Source of the DNA: JALHVH01 sp964585685
GTDB taxonomy: Bacteria; Acidobacteriota; Aminicenantia; Aminicenantales; Saccharicenantaceae
DNA length: 64,000 nucleotides
Reading direction: 5' to 3'
Assembly (NCBI GenBank): GCA_964585685.1
Contig: CAZPEP010000026.1
Coordinates: 1-64,000 of the forward strand
Shown piece by piece: positions 24,197 to 33,370 of this stretch. Position numbers and translations under genes: made by a program. The notes under the pieces were generated by a model. It was not told the origin of the DNA, did not search any database, and saw only the letters and a program-made list of their open reading frames with translations. Each line of letters starts with the position of its first letter. The first letter of the stretch is position 1.

Positions 24197-25327
24197 ATGG
24201 ATTTCAACCGTTACTTTGCTTCGCGGCGCGGAGAACTCCTCAACACGCTCAAACAGGTCGTGGCCCTTGAGTCCCCGACCTCGGACAAAAAGGCCGTCGA
24301 CGACTGCGCCGCCTTTGTCGTGAACGAGTTCAAGAAGACCGGCGCCCGGTTCACTCGCTTTCCGCAGAAGGATATCGGAGACCTCCATCTCGTCGAATAC
24401 GCCCCGGGGTCCCTTAAAACGGAGCCGGAACAGATCCTGGTCCTCACACACATCGACACCGTCTGGCCCGTGGGCAAGATCGGGACCATGCCCTATTATG
24501 TTTCCGGGGAGAAGGTCTTCGGGCCGGGCGCCCTGGACATGAAGGCCGGGGTCGTTATGTCCCTGTTCGCCTTGTGCACTTTGCGTCAGCTCGGGATCGT
24601 GCCTGCCAAGAGGATCGCGGTCTTCATCAATTCGGCCGAGGAGACCGGGCACGGTGCCGCCCACGCCGTCATCGGGGACCTCGCCCGGAAGTCTTCTCTC
24701 GTCCTTTGCCTGGAGCCCGCACTGCCGGGCGGCGCCCTCAAACTGGAGAGGAAAGGGCGCGTCGTCGTCAGGCTCGAGGCCCGGGGAAAATCCGCCCACG
24801 CCGGCTCGCCCGAAAAGGGCATCAACGCCGTCGAGGAGCTGGTGGCCCAGATCGCCCGCCTCAAGAAGATCCGGACCGGCGAGGTCACGGCGAACATCGG
24901 CGTATTCTCCGGAGGGGAAAAGGCCAACGTCGTCCCGGACTCGGCGCAGGCCATCATCGACGTCCGTTTCTGGAGGAGCGCCGACAGGGAGAGAGTCCGG
25001 ACCTACTTCCGCGAGCTGCAACCTGTGATCAAAGGTGCGAAGATTAAGGCCGTTCTCGAGAACCCGACCCCACCCATGGAGAAGACTAAAGGCTCGATGG
25101 AGCTCTTCGCCCGTGCCTGCGGGATCGCGGAGGGACTGGGCCAGTTTCTCAAGGGAGGGAAGACCGGTGGCGGCTCGGACGCGTCCATTGCCTCGGGCCT
25201 GGGGCTTCCCACCCTGGACGGCTTGGGGCCGGACGGGGATGGCCTCCACGCCGAACACGAGCACGTCCTCATCCCCTCGTTCGTAGAGCGGACGGCCCTC
25301 TTGACCGAGCTTCTTGCCAAGCTCTGA
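24197..25327 (+). CDS. M20 family metallopeptidase (glutamate carboxypeptidase-like)
   Basis: 376 aa, no signal peptide. Zinc ligands and catalytic acids are present: VLTHIDTVWPVG (His and Asp), FGPGALDMKAG (bridging Asp), NSAEETGH (Glu-Glu) and LHAEHEHV (His near the end). The lid/dimerisation domain is about residues 175-285 (ARGKSAHAGSPEKGINAVEE). It resembles CPG2-type enzymes that remove C-terminal Glu from folates or peptides. Start ATG 24197 is fixed by GGAGG; an in-frame codon at 24149 is less likely. It follows DUF362 after 73 nt. Substrate is uncertain. Confidence 0.87.
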   Translation: MDFNRYFASRRGELLNTLKQVVALESPTSDKKAVDDCAAFVVNEFKKTGARFTRFPQKDIGDLHLVEYAPGSLKTEPEQILVLTHIDTVWPVGKIGTMPYYVSGEKVFGPGALDMKAGVVMSLFALCTLRQLGIVPAKRIAVFINSAEETGHGAAHAVIGDLARKSSLVLCLEPALPGGALKLERKGRVVVRLEARGKSAHAGSPEKGINAVEELVAQIARLKKIRTGEVTANIGVFSGGEKANVVPDSAQAIIDVRFWRSADRERVRTYFRELQPVIKGAKIKAVLENPTPPMEKTKGSMELFARACGIAEGLGQFLKGGKTGGGSDASIASGLGLPTLDGLGPDGDGLHAEHEHVLIPSFVERTALLTELLAKL

Positions 25328-25350
25328 AGCTGCCGGCGCCGCCCATCCCG

Positions 25351-25365
25351 GCACCCTCCGGGTGC
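25351..25365. terminator. Short GC hairpin after the M20 peptidase
   Basis: Perfect 6-bp stem GCACCC-TCC-GGGTGC, preceded by TGCCGG/CCGGCA (25331-25352). No U-tract follows, so intrinsic termination is weak at best. The next promoter's -35 starts 2 nt downstream. Confidence 0.3.
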
Positions 25366-25366
25366 G

Positions 25367-25395
25367 TTGACTAGGCGCGCTAATTTTGTTACGCT
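25367..25395 (+). promoter_or_regulatory. Putative sigma-70 promoter for the aminotransferase-serA operon
   Basis: -35 TTGACT (25367-25372), 17-bp spacer, -10 TACGCT (25390-25395). The start near 25402 gives a 25-nt leader with AAGGAGG before ATG 25427. Confidence 0.5.
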
Positions 25396-25426
25396 TGTCT
25401 CCAAATCATGTCCAAGGAGGAACCTC

Positions 25427-26572
25427 ATGATTAAAAAATACTATCTTCTCTCCCCGGGACCGACGCCGATCCCGGACAAGGTCCTTTCCGTGGCCGCGGA
25501 GCCGATCATTCACCACCGCACGCCCGAATTCTCCGCCATCTTCATGGAGGTGACGGAGGGCCTGAAGTTCGTCTTCCAGACGAAGGAGGACGTCTTCATC
25601 CTGACGTCCTCGGGCACGGGAGCGATGGAAACGGCCATCGTCAACACCCTCTCCCCCGGGGACAAGGTCATCGCGATCAACGCCGGGAAGTTCGGCGAGC
25701 GCTGGGGCAACATCTGCAAGGCCTACGGCGTTATCTGCCGGGACATCGTCGTCGAGTGGGGCGCCGACTTCACCAAGGAACAGCTGGCCGCCGAGCTCAA
25801 GGCCGACCCAGGCGTCAAGGCCGTCCTGACCACGCTCTCAGAAACGTCGACGGGCGCCGTTAATGACGTCAAGGGCTTCGGCGAGGTCGTCGCTGGGACC
25901 GAGGCCATCCTGGTCGTCGACGGGATCTCGGGCTTGGGCGCCACGCCCTGTCCCATGGACGAATGGAAAATCGATGTCATGGTCACGGGCTCCCAGAAGT
26001 CCTTCATGATCCCGCCCGGGCTCGCCTACATCGGGTTCAGCCCCAAGGCCTGGAAGCTCGTCGAGACTTCGAAGCTCCCCAAGTTCTATTTCGACATCAA
26101 GAAGGCCAAGAAGAATCTGGCGAACAAGACCACGCCGTGGACACCCGGGATCTCGCTCATCGTCCAGCAGAAGAAGGCCTTGGACATCATCAACGGGCTC
26201 GGCCTGGAGAAGCTCTTCGCGCATCACCGCATCCTCGGCGACGCGACGCGGGCCGGCGTCAAGGCCATCGGGCTCGAGCTCCTGGCCGCGAAACCGGGCA
26301 ATATCCTGACCGCGGTCAAGGTGCCCGTCGGAGTCGATGGCGTGAAGCTCGTCAAGACGATGCAGTCCAAGTACATGGCTTACATCGCCGGTGCCCAGGA
26401 CCCGAACAAGGGCAAGTTCTTCCGTATCGCCCACCTCGGTTACATGGGTGGGTTCGATGTCATCACGGCCCTGTCGGCCCTGGAGATGACGCTCCTCGAT
26501 CTCGGTTACGCGTTCGAGCCGGGCGGCGCCGTAAAGGCCGCCCAGGCCGTTCTAAGGGAGAACTGGCAATGA
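25427..26572 (+). CDS. Class V PLP aminotransferase (AGT/serine-pyruvate type, likely serine pathway)
   Basis: 381 aa. N-terminal LLSPGPTPIPDKV and HHRTPEF are the substrate loop of alanine-glyoxylate/serine-pyruvate aminotransferases. TSSGTGAMETAI contacts PLP, the ring Asp is in ILVVDGISGLGA and the Schiff-base Lys in VTGSQKSFMIPPG. It overlaps serA by ATGA (26569-26572), strongly suggesting the phosphoserine aminotransferase step with an AGT-type enzyme in place of canonical SerC. That substrate is inferred from the operon. ATG 25427 is set by AAGGAGG. Confidence 0.88.
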   Translation: MIKKYYLLSPGPTPIPDKVLSVAAEPIIHHRTPEFSAIFMEVTEGLKFVFQTKEDVFILTSSGTGAMETAIVNTLSPGDKVIAINAGKFGERWGNICKAYGVICRDIVVEWGADFTKEQLAAELKADPGVKAVLTTLSETSTGAVNDVKGFGEVVAGTEAILVVDGISGLGATPCPMDEWKIDVMVTGSQKSFMIPPGLAYIGFSPKAWKLVETSKLPKFYFDIKKAKKNLANKTTPWTPGISLIVQQKKALDIINGLGLEKLFAHHRILGDATRAGVKAIGLELLAAKPGNILTAVKVPVGVDGVKLVKTMQSKYMAYIAGAQDPNKGKFFRIAHLGYMGGFDVITALSALEMTLLDLGYAFEPGGAVKAAQAVLRENWQ

Positions 26573-27468
26573 CAAAGATCCTCATCGCGGATTCCCTGGA
26601 CACGGAGGCCATGGACGCCCTCAAGGCCGTCCCCGGCTTCGAGGTCGTCGTCAAGACCGGCATGAAGGAGGACGAGCTCATCGCGACGGTCCCCGGCTTC
26701 CACGTCGTCGTCGTCCGCGGCGCGACAAAGATCACGCGGCCCGTCATTGAGGCAGGCACGGACCTCAAGTTCCTCATCCGGGCCGGGATCGGGCTCGACA
26801 ACATCGACTCCGCCGCCGCCAAGGAACGCAAGATCGCCGTCGCAAATACGCCGGCGGCGACGTCCATCTCGGTGGCCGAGCATACGTTCGGGCTGATGCT
26901 GGGGGCCGTCCGGAACCATGGCAAGGCCATCGTCTCCATGAAACAGCACAAGTGGGAGAAGAAGGCCCTGGAGGGCACTGAGCTCTACGGAAAGACTCTG
27001 GGCATCATCGGCTGTGGCCGTATCGGCCTTGAAGTGGCTCGGCGGGCCATCGCGTTCGGAATGACGGTCCTTGCCTACGACGTCATCCCGGTCAAAACGG
27101 ATCTCGCGGTGACGCAGGTCCCTATGGACGAACTCCTGGCCCAATCCGACCTCATCACTTTGCACATCCCCAAACAGCCCCAGCCGGTCATCGGCGCCGC
27201 GGAGATTCTGAAGATGAAGGACGGGGTCATCATCGTCAACGTGGCCCGCGGCGGAGTCGTCGACGAGAAGGCGCTCCTGGACGCCCTAAACTTGGGCAAG
27301 GTCCGGGCTGCGGCCTTGGACGTTTTCTCCAAAGAGCCGCCGGAGGACTTCGCGCTTATTGATCATCCTAACGTCATCCCCATCCCCCACCTCGGCGCGG
27401 CCGCCAAGGAAGGTCAGCAGAGAGCGGGGCTCGAGGTCGTCCGTATCATCAAGGAAAAGCTCGGGTAA
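26569..27468 (+). CDS. serA: D-3-phosphoglycerate dehydrogenase, short form
   Basis: 299 aa D-2-hydroxyacid dehydrogenase. The NAD-binding loop is GIIGCGRIGLEVARRA. The catalytic Arg is in NVARGGVVDE, the Glu in DVFSKEPPE and the His in PHLGAAAKE. Substrate-end motifs VRGATKIT and RAGIGLDNID are PGDH-like. There is no C-terminal ASB or ACT domain, so serine feedback through ACT is not expected. It starts inside the aminotransferase stop (ATGA), giving the first two enzymes of serine synthesis in one coupled unit; a phosphoserine phosphatase is not in the window. Confidence 0.9.
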   Translation: MTKILIADSLDTEAMDALKAVPGFEVVVKTGMKEDELIATVPGFHVVVVRGATKITRPVIEAGTDLKFLIRAGIGLDNIDSAAAKERKIAVANTPAATSISVAEHTFGLMLGAVRNHGKAIVSMKQHKWEKKALEGTELYGKTLGIIGCGRIGLEVARRAIAFGMTVLAYDVIPVKTDLAVTQVPMDELLAQSDLITLHIPKQPQPVIGAAEILKMKDGVIIVNVARGGVVDEKALLDALNLGKVRAAALDVFSKEPPEDFALIDHPNVIPIPHLGAAAKEGQQRAGLEVVRIIKEKLG

Positions 27469-27659
27469 AACGTCGCGGGTTATTCATCTCGGGTTCCAGG
27501 GCCCCGTAGGGTGATTTTTTTATCTGGACGACGCCGAAACTCATAGTCTCTTTGTGAGTCGTATGACCCGGGGGATTCCTTTTTTGACGAGCGCCGGACG
27601 AGGTTCCCTGATTGGCGTTTTCGCGGGCTTTGGACTAAAATAGCGTGGTGAGCGAACAC
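27469..27659. other. Intergenic region between serA and the cysteine desulfurase
   Basis: About 190 bp without a gene. A T-run (GATTTTTTT near 27510-27518) follows an imperfect GC-rich fold (GGGCCCCGTAGGG), a weak candidate serA terminator. A 5-bp repeat ACTCA...TGAGT lies near 27539-27560. The next promoter starts at 27612. Confidence 0.35.
27612..27641 (+). promoter_or_regulatory. Putative sigma-70 promoter for the cysteine desulfurase operon
   Basis: -35 TTGGCG (27612-27617), 18-bp spacer, -10 TAAAAT (27636-27641). The predicted start near 27648 falls on one of two in-frame GTG codons (27645, 27648) and 12 nt before ATG 27660. Confidence 0.45.
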
Positions 27660-28814
27660 ATGGTCTATCTGGACAACAACGCAACGACCCCCGTCGATCC
27701 CGCCGTCGCCGAAAAAATGGTGTCATTCCTCCGGGAGCAGTTCGGAAACCCGTCGTCCTTGTATCCCATCGGCCGGAAGGCCAAAGAAGCCCTGACGGAG
27801 AGCCGCGAGGCCGTAGCCGGGTTCCTCGGCGCCCACAGGTCGGAGATCACATTCACGGGCTCCGGGACCGAGGCCGACAATTTGGCCATCCAGGGTGTCC
27901 TGGAGGCCCATGCGGACAAGACCGAGATCGTGACGTCGGCAATCGAGCACCCGGCCGTCCTTGAAACGACCAAGGCGCTGGAAAAGAAGGGCATCACGGT
28001 ACGCTACGCTCCCGTGGACAGCACGGGACTGGTCGACCTGGACTTTCTCCGGAGCGCAATGACGCCGCGGACGGCCCTCGTATCCGTTATGCACGCCAAC
28101 AACGAGCTCGGAACCATCCAGCCGATCGAGGAGATCGCCCGCATCGCCCACGACAAGGGGGCCCTCTTTCATACCGACGCCGTTCAGTCGTTCGGCAAGA
28201 TCCCGGTCGACGTGGACCGACTCGGCGTCGATCTCCTTACGGTCTCTGCCCATAAGATCTACGGCCCCAAGGGCATCGGCGCCCTGTACGTCCGCCGGGG
28301 GACGGACATCCTCCCCTTCATCCACGGCGGCCATCAAGAGCGCGGACTGCGGGCGGGCACGGAAAATACGGCCGGGATCGTCGGCTTCGGCGAAGCGGTC
28401 CGGGTCCTCGCAGAGCGGATGAAGAAGGACAGGGAGAGGCTCGAGAAACTGGCCGGGCGGCTCAAAGTGGGCATCGAAAGCCGGATCCCCAAGGTCCGGT
28501 TCAACGGGCACCCCGAGCGACGCATCAAGAGCACCCTGAACTTCGCCTTCCCCGGGCTTGAGGCCGAGGCCATCCTCCTGGCCCTGGCCACGAAAGGAAT
28601 CTCCGTCTCGACGGGCTCGGCCTGCAGCGCGGATTCCGAAGAGGTTTCGCACGTCCTCCTGGCCATCGGGCTCCGGCCTGAGATCGCGAGGTCTTGCATC
28701 CGGATGTCCCTGGGACGCTTCAACACGGACGAGGATGTCACGACCGTCCTCGCGGAACTGCCGGAGATCGTTGACAAACTGAGGAAGATCTCCTCCTTCG
28801 ACCCGGCCGAATGA
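27660..28814 (+). CDS. Cysteine desulfurase (NifS/IscS family)
   Basis: 384 aa from ATG 27660 (VYLDNNATTPVDP is the family N-terminus); GTG 27645 or 27648 would add 4-5 residues. PLP-binding features: TGSGTEADNLAI, HANNELGTIQP, HTDAVQS and the Schiff-base Lys in SAHKIYGPKG. The sulfur-carrying Cys is in STGSACSADSEE. It supplies persulfide for Fe-S clusters or thio-cofactors. No IscU, NifU or thiI partner is next to it; instead it overlaps the methyltransferase gene by ATGA. Confidence 0.9.
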   Translation: MVYLDNNATTPVDPAVAEKMVSFLREQFGNPSSLYPIGRKAKEALTESREAVAGFLGAHRSEITFTGSGTEADNLAIQGVLEAHADKTEIVTSAIEHPAVLETTKALEKKGITVRYAPVDSTGLVDLDFLRSAMTPRTALVSVMHANNELGTIQPIEEIARIAHDKGALFHTDAVQSFGKIPVDVDRLGVDLLTVSAHKIYGPKGIGALYVRRGTDILPFIHGGHQERGLRAGTENTAGIVGFGEAVRVLAERMKKDRERLEKLAGRLKVGIESRIPKVRFNGHPERRIKSTLNFAFPGLEAEAILLALATKGISVSTGSACSADSEEVSHVLLAIGLRPEIARSCIRMSLGRFNTDEDVTTVLAELPEIVDKLRKISSFDPAE

Positions 28815-29605
28815 CCATGATCATCATCGGCGAACGCCTGAACTCCACCCGAAAACCCGTCCGGGAGGCCCTCGAGCGCAGGCTGGGCGATTTCCTGGAG
28901 GCCGAAGCCCTCCGGCAGAAAGAAGCAGGCGCGCAGTATATCGACCTCAACGCGGCCGCCCTCATGGAGGAAGAGGTTTCGACGGTGTCTTGGGCCGTCC
29001 CGCTCCTCCAGCGGGCGGCGTCCCTCCCCCTGGCCATCGACAGCCCCAACCCCGAAGCCATCGAAGCAGGGCTCAAAGCGCATCAGGGACGGGCCCTTCT
29101 CAATTCCCTCACTGCCGAGCGGTCCCGGATCGAACGGCTCCTGCCCCTCGTCCGGGACTATAAACCGCGCGTTATCGTCTTATGCCTCGACGACGAAGGG
29201 ATGCCGAAGGACCCGGACTCCGCAGTGACTATCGCACGGAAAATGGTCGAGCTCCTGGCTTGCGAAGGGCTGGCCGCGGAGGATATCTTCATCGATCCGC
29301 TCGTCAGGCCCGTCGCCGCCGAGCCGGGAGCGGCGCGGCTGTTCCTGGATTCCCTCGCCGCGATCAAGCGGGCCCTGCCGGGAGTGAGGACCGTAGCCGG
29401 CCTCAGCAACGTCTCCTTCGGGCTTCCGCTCCGGGGGCTCATCAACCGCTCTCTGCTCGTCATGGCGCTCGAGAGGGGCCTGGACGCGGCCATCTGCGAC
29501 CCGCTGGAAAGAGATCTTCAGGCGTCCCTCAGGGCCGCCGAAGCGCTCCTCGGACGCGACCCGTCCATGAAGATCTTCCTCCGTTTCGCCCGAGATAGGA
29601 AATAG
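28811..29605 (+). CDS. Methyltetrahydrofolate:corrinoid methyltransferase-like protein
   Basis: 264 aa pterin-binding TIM barrel. IIGERLNSTRKPVREAL, IDLNAAA, IDSPNPEAIEAGL, LLNSLTAE, LCLDDEGMP, FIDPLVRPV and VAGLSNVSFGLPLRGLINR follow the order seen in AcsE/MeTr and the MetH pterin domain, so methyl-THF binding looks intact. In acetogens MeTr passes the methyl group to a corrinoid Fe-S protein; here no corrinoid protein or CODH/ACS gene is present. The gene begins at 28811 (ATGA overlap) or 28817. The acceptor may be encoded elsewhere, or it may serve a demethylation or methionine system. Confidence 0.85.
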   Translation: MTMIIIGERLNSTRKPVREALERRLGDFLEAEALRQKEAGAQYIDLNAAALMEEEVSTVSWAVPLLQRAASLPLAIDSPNPEAIEAGLKAHQGRALLNSLTAERSRIERLLPLVRDYKPRVIVLCLDDEGMPKDPDSAVTIARKMVELLACEGLAAEDIFIDPLVRPVAAEPGAARLFLDSLAAIKRALPGVRTVAGLSNVSFGLPLRGLINRSLLVMALERGLDAAICDPLERDLQASLRAAEALLGRDPSMKIFLRFARDRK

Positions 29606-29614
29606 GCCGGTGGC

Positions 29615-30157
29615 CTAAGGCTTCGGTCGAGGCCGCTGTTCCAGGTATCTTGTCCTTACGTCCCGGAAGAACTCCCGATATCCCTCCACGCGGAGGTCGG
29701 GATAGGTCCAGTCGAGGAATTTGATCCCCGTTTTCGAGAAGAGGAACTCGAGGTGCGCGTAGATCCCCTCACGGAGCGGGATGCGGTGGGCGAAATCCTT
29801 GGCCGTGGCCATGACGAGCGCCGCGGCCGTAACATAGCCCGGGTCGAGGTTCACGACTCTGAGGGCGCTATCCGAATCACGGCGGATCTCCTGCTCCAGA
29901 GCGTTGGTCCGGAGCTTGATGCCTGCGAGGGCTTCGGGCCGGATGAGTTCCGCGAAACTCAGGAACCGCCGTTCGAGCCCCGGGCCCATTTCGGCTTCGT
30001 AGTAATACGTCATATCGAACGCGAAGACCGGGCTCCGCAGGTCAACTGCTCCGTAGAGGGCCACGAGCCGCCTCTCGGCCTCGGCGGCGGCGTCGGGCGC
30101 GGAACTTATGATCCCGCAGACGAGTTTGACCGGCATGAAGGGATTTGGGTCCGCCAT
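29615..30157 (-). CDS. DUF4416 family protein
   Basis: 180 aa from ATG 30157. The family pattern PVKLVCGIISS, VDLRSPVFAFDMTYYYEAEM, RRFLSFAELI, IKLRTNALEQEI, NLDPGYV and KDFAHRIPL is complete. Function unknown; the Tyr/Glu/Asp-rich motifs look like an enzyme active site but no reaction is established. It diverges from asnS, and both starts sit where the predicted transcripts begin. Its 3' end lies 10 nt from the convergent methyltransferase gene. No signal peptide. Confidence 0.85.
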   Translation of the reverse strand: MADPNPFMPVKLVCGIISSAPDAAAEAERRLVALYGAVDLRSPVFAFDMTYYYEAEMGPGLERRFLSFAELIRPEALAGIKLRTNALEQEIRRDSDSALRVVNLDPGYVTAAALVMATAKDFAHRIPLREGIYAHLEFLFSKTGIKFLDWTYPDLRVEGYREFFRDVRTRYLEQRPRPKP

Positions 30158-30164
30158 AGTTTCC

Positions 30165-30193
30165 AAAATAGGCCAATCCCCCCAAAAAAACAA
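30165..30193 (-). promoter_or_regulatory. Putative leaderless promoter for DUF4416
   Basis: Minus strand: -35 TTGTTT (30188-30193), 17-bp spacer, -10 TATTTT (30165-30170). Only 7 nt separate the -10 from the ATG, so the predicted start is on or 1 nt before 30157. Confidence 0.55.
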
Positions 30194-30245
30194 GTCGCTG
30201 CATCGCCTTCCCCCGGTCCGACGACCGGACGCCAGTCTCCACTCG

Positions 30246-30274
30246 TTGCTTTTGGCCGCCCAAACCCTTATAAT
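30246..30274 (+). promoter_or_regulatory. Putative near-leaderless promoter for asnS operon
   Basis: -35 TTGCTT (30246-30251), 17-bp spacer, consensus -10 TATAAT (30269-30274). The predicted start at about 30281 is 3 nt before the asnS ATG; no Shine-Dalgarno is present. Confidence 0.6.
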
Positions 30275-30283
30275 TCGCTCATT

Positions 30284-31576
<1,293 letters not shown>

Positions 31577-31589
31577 GGCGCCCCTTCCC

Positions 31590-32924
31590 ATGCCTCACCC
31601 TCTTCCCTCAAAAAAGGCTGCCCTCATCAACCTGGGTTGCGCCAAAAACCTCGTCGACAGCGAGGTCATGCTGGGATTTCTGCGCAGGGCAGGGTACGAC
31701 TTCGTCCGGACGCCCGAGGACGCCGACGTCGTCATCGTCAACACGTGCGGCTTCATCCGGCCGGCGCGGGACGAGGCAGACGATGTCATCCGGAAGCTCT
31801 CCCGGCTCAAGAAAAAGCACCCGGAAAAAAGGATCGCGGTCGCGGGTTGCTACGTCAAGAAGGACCGCGAAGCCCTGCGCCGGACTTTCCCGGCCATCGA
31901 CGTCTGGCTCGGGGTCGGGAGCTATGACCGCATCGTTGAAGCCGTTGAGGGCATCTCCGTACGGGAGCCGGCCCGGACGTTCCTTTACGACCACCGGTCT
32001 CCCCGGCTTTTGTCAACTCCCCCCGGCTGGGCCTACCTCAAGGTCTCCGAGGGGTGTTCGCACCGCTGCGCGTTCTGCTCCATCCCGTCCATCAAGGGCC
32101 CGTACCGGTCGCGGAGCGTCTCGTCGATCGCCGCCGAGGCGGAGGCGATGGCCAGGCGCGGCATCAAGGAGATCGTCCTAATTTCCCAGGACACGACCTA
32201 TTTCGGAAGGGACCGGGGAATGAAGGACGGGACCGCCAGGCTCATCCGGAAGCTCGGCGGCATCGGGGGCCTGGAGTGGATCCGGACGCTTTACGGGTAT
32301 CCCGACGAAGTTTCCGACGCCCTCCTCGAGGTGCTCACGGAGGACAAGGTCTGTCCCTACCTGGACATCCCCTTCCAACATTCCGATCCCGGGATCGTGA
32401 AGCGCATGAAGAGGGGGATCGATGGCGCGCGGGCCCTCAAGCTCATAGAGAAGATTCGGAAAAGGGTCCCGGACGTCGCCCTTCGAACCTCCCTCATCGT
32501 CGGCTTTCCGGGAGAGGGTGCTAAAGAATTCCATGGCCTCATGCAGTTCGTAAGGGAAGCCCGGTTCAACCACCTCGGTGTCTTCACCTACTCCCCTGAA
32601 GCCGGGACGTCAGCCGCAGCCCTGGACGACCGGTTGACGTCCGAGGAAAAGGAGCGCCGAAGAGCTGAGGTCATGGAGCTCCAGGCCGGCATCTCCCGGG
32701 CCCTTAACGAGGCCTTCGTCGGCCGCCGGATGAAGGTCATTCTTGACGGGCCGTTGGCGCAGGGGCGCGGGTTCGCGGCGCGGACGAAATACCAGGCCCC
32801 CGAAGTGGACGGCGTCGTCATCATCGAATCGGACGCGGCCGCGCGCAAGATCGACTATCCCGTCATCGAGGTCGAGATCACGGGTGCCGACACCTACGAC
32901 CTGAAAGGTCGATGGATCCCATGA
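31590..32924 (+). CDS. rimO: Ribosomal protein S12 methylthiotransferase
   Basis: 444 aa radical-SAM methylthiotransferase. The N-terminal MTTase domain has Cys in INLGCAKNLVDSE, VNTCGF and VAGCYVKK (auxiliary 4Fe-4S). The radical-SAM CxxxCxxC is SHRCAFCSIP preceded by EGC, followed by the RimO-type PSIKGPYRSRS. A TRAM domain ends the protein. The combination of NLVDSE and FCSIPSIKG separates RimO from MiaB. It thiomethylates Asp-89 of S12. It follows asnS by 13 nt and overlaps pgpA by 4 nt. Confidence 0.92.
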   Translation: MPHPLPSKKAALINLGCAKNLVDSEVMLGFLRRAGYDFVRTPEDADVVIVNTCGFIRPARDEADDVIRKLSRLKKKHPEKRIAVAGCYVKKDREALRRTFPAIDVWLGVGSYDRIVEAVEGISVREPARTFLYDHRSPRLLSTPPGWAYLKVSEGCSHRCAFCSIPSIKGPYRSRSVSSIAAEAEAMARRGIKEIVLISQDTTYFGRDRGMKDGTARLIRKLGGIGGLEWIRTLYGYPDEVSDALLEVLTEDKVCPYLDIPFQHSDPGIVKRMKRGIDGARALKLIEKIRKRVPDVALRTSLIVGFPGEGAKEFHGLMQFVREARFNHLGVFTYSPEAGTSAAALDDRLTSEEKERRRAEVMELQAGISRALNEAFVGRRMKVILDGPLAQGRGFAARTKYQAPEVDGVVIIESDAAARKIDYPVIEVEITGADTYDLKGRWIP

Positions 32925-33370
32925 AGATTCTTTCCCGGATCGTCGCGACGTTCTTCGGCTCCGGCTTCTGCCCGATTGCCCCGGGCACGGCTGCCAGCTT
33001 CCTCACGGCCCTCATCTACATGTTCTTCCTCTCCGGGCTCCCCGGACCCGCCCAAGCCCTGGTCATTGCCGCCGTCTTCGTCGCCGGCGTCCCGGCCGCC
33101 TCTCGCTATTCCACGGAGCTCGGCCAAAAAGACCCCGGACGCATCGTCATCGATGAGGCGTGCGGCCAGCTCATCGCACTCTTCATGCTCCCTCCCGACC
33201 CGGTCTCCGTGGCCTCGGCCTTTTTTATTTTCCGGATCTTTGACATCATCAAACCCTATCCCATCAAGAAGCTGGAAGGATTCCCCCGCGGCTGGGGCAT
33301 CATGGCCGATGACGTGGGGGCCGGGCTGGCGTCGGCCCTCGTTCTCCGGCTCGTGTTCGTGATCCTATGA
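32921..33370 (+). CDS. pgpA: Phosphatidylglycerophosphatase A
   Basis: 149 aa membrane protein with about four hydrophobic helices. The PgpA signature is clear: FGSGFCPIAPGTAASF near the N-terminus, IDEACGQLIAL, and FDIIKPYPIKKLE followed by WGIMADDVGAG. It removes phosphate from phosphatidylglycerophosphate to give phosphatidylglycerol. ATG 32921 overlaps the rimO stop (ATGA); another ATG at 32912 is in frame but lies further inside rimO. With plsY and gpsA downstream it puts three phospholipid steps in one operon. Confidence 0.92.
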   Translation: MKILSRIVATFFGSGFCPIAPGTAASFLTALIYMFFLSGLPGPAQALVIAAVFVAGVPAASRYSTELGQKDPGRIVIDEACGQLIALFMLPPDPVSVASAFFIFRIFDIIKPYPIKKLEGFPRGWGIMADDVGAGLASALVLRLVFVIL

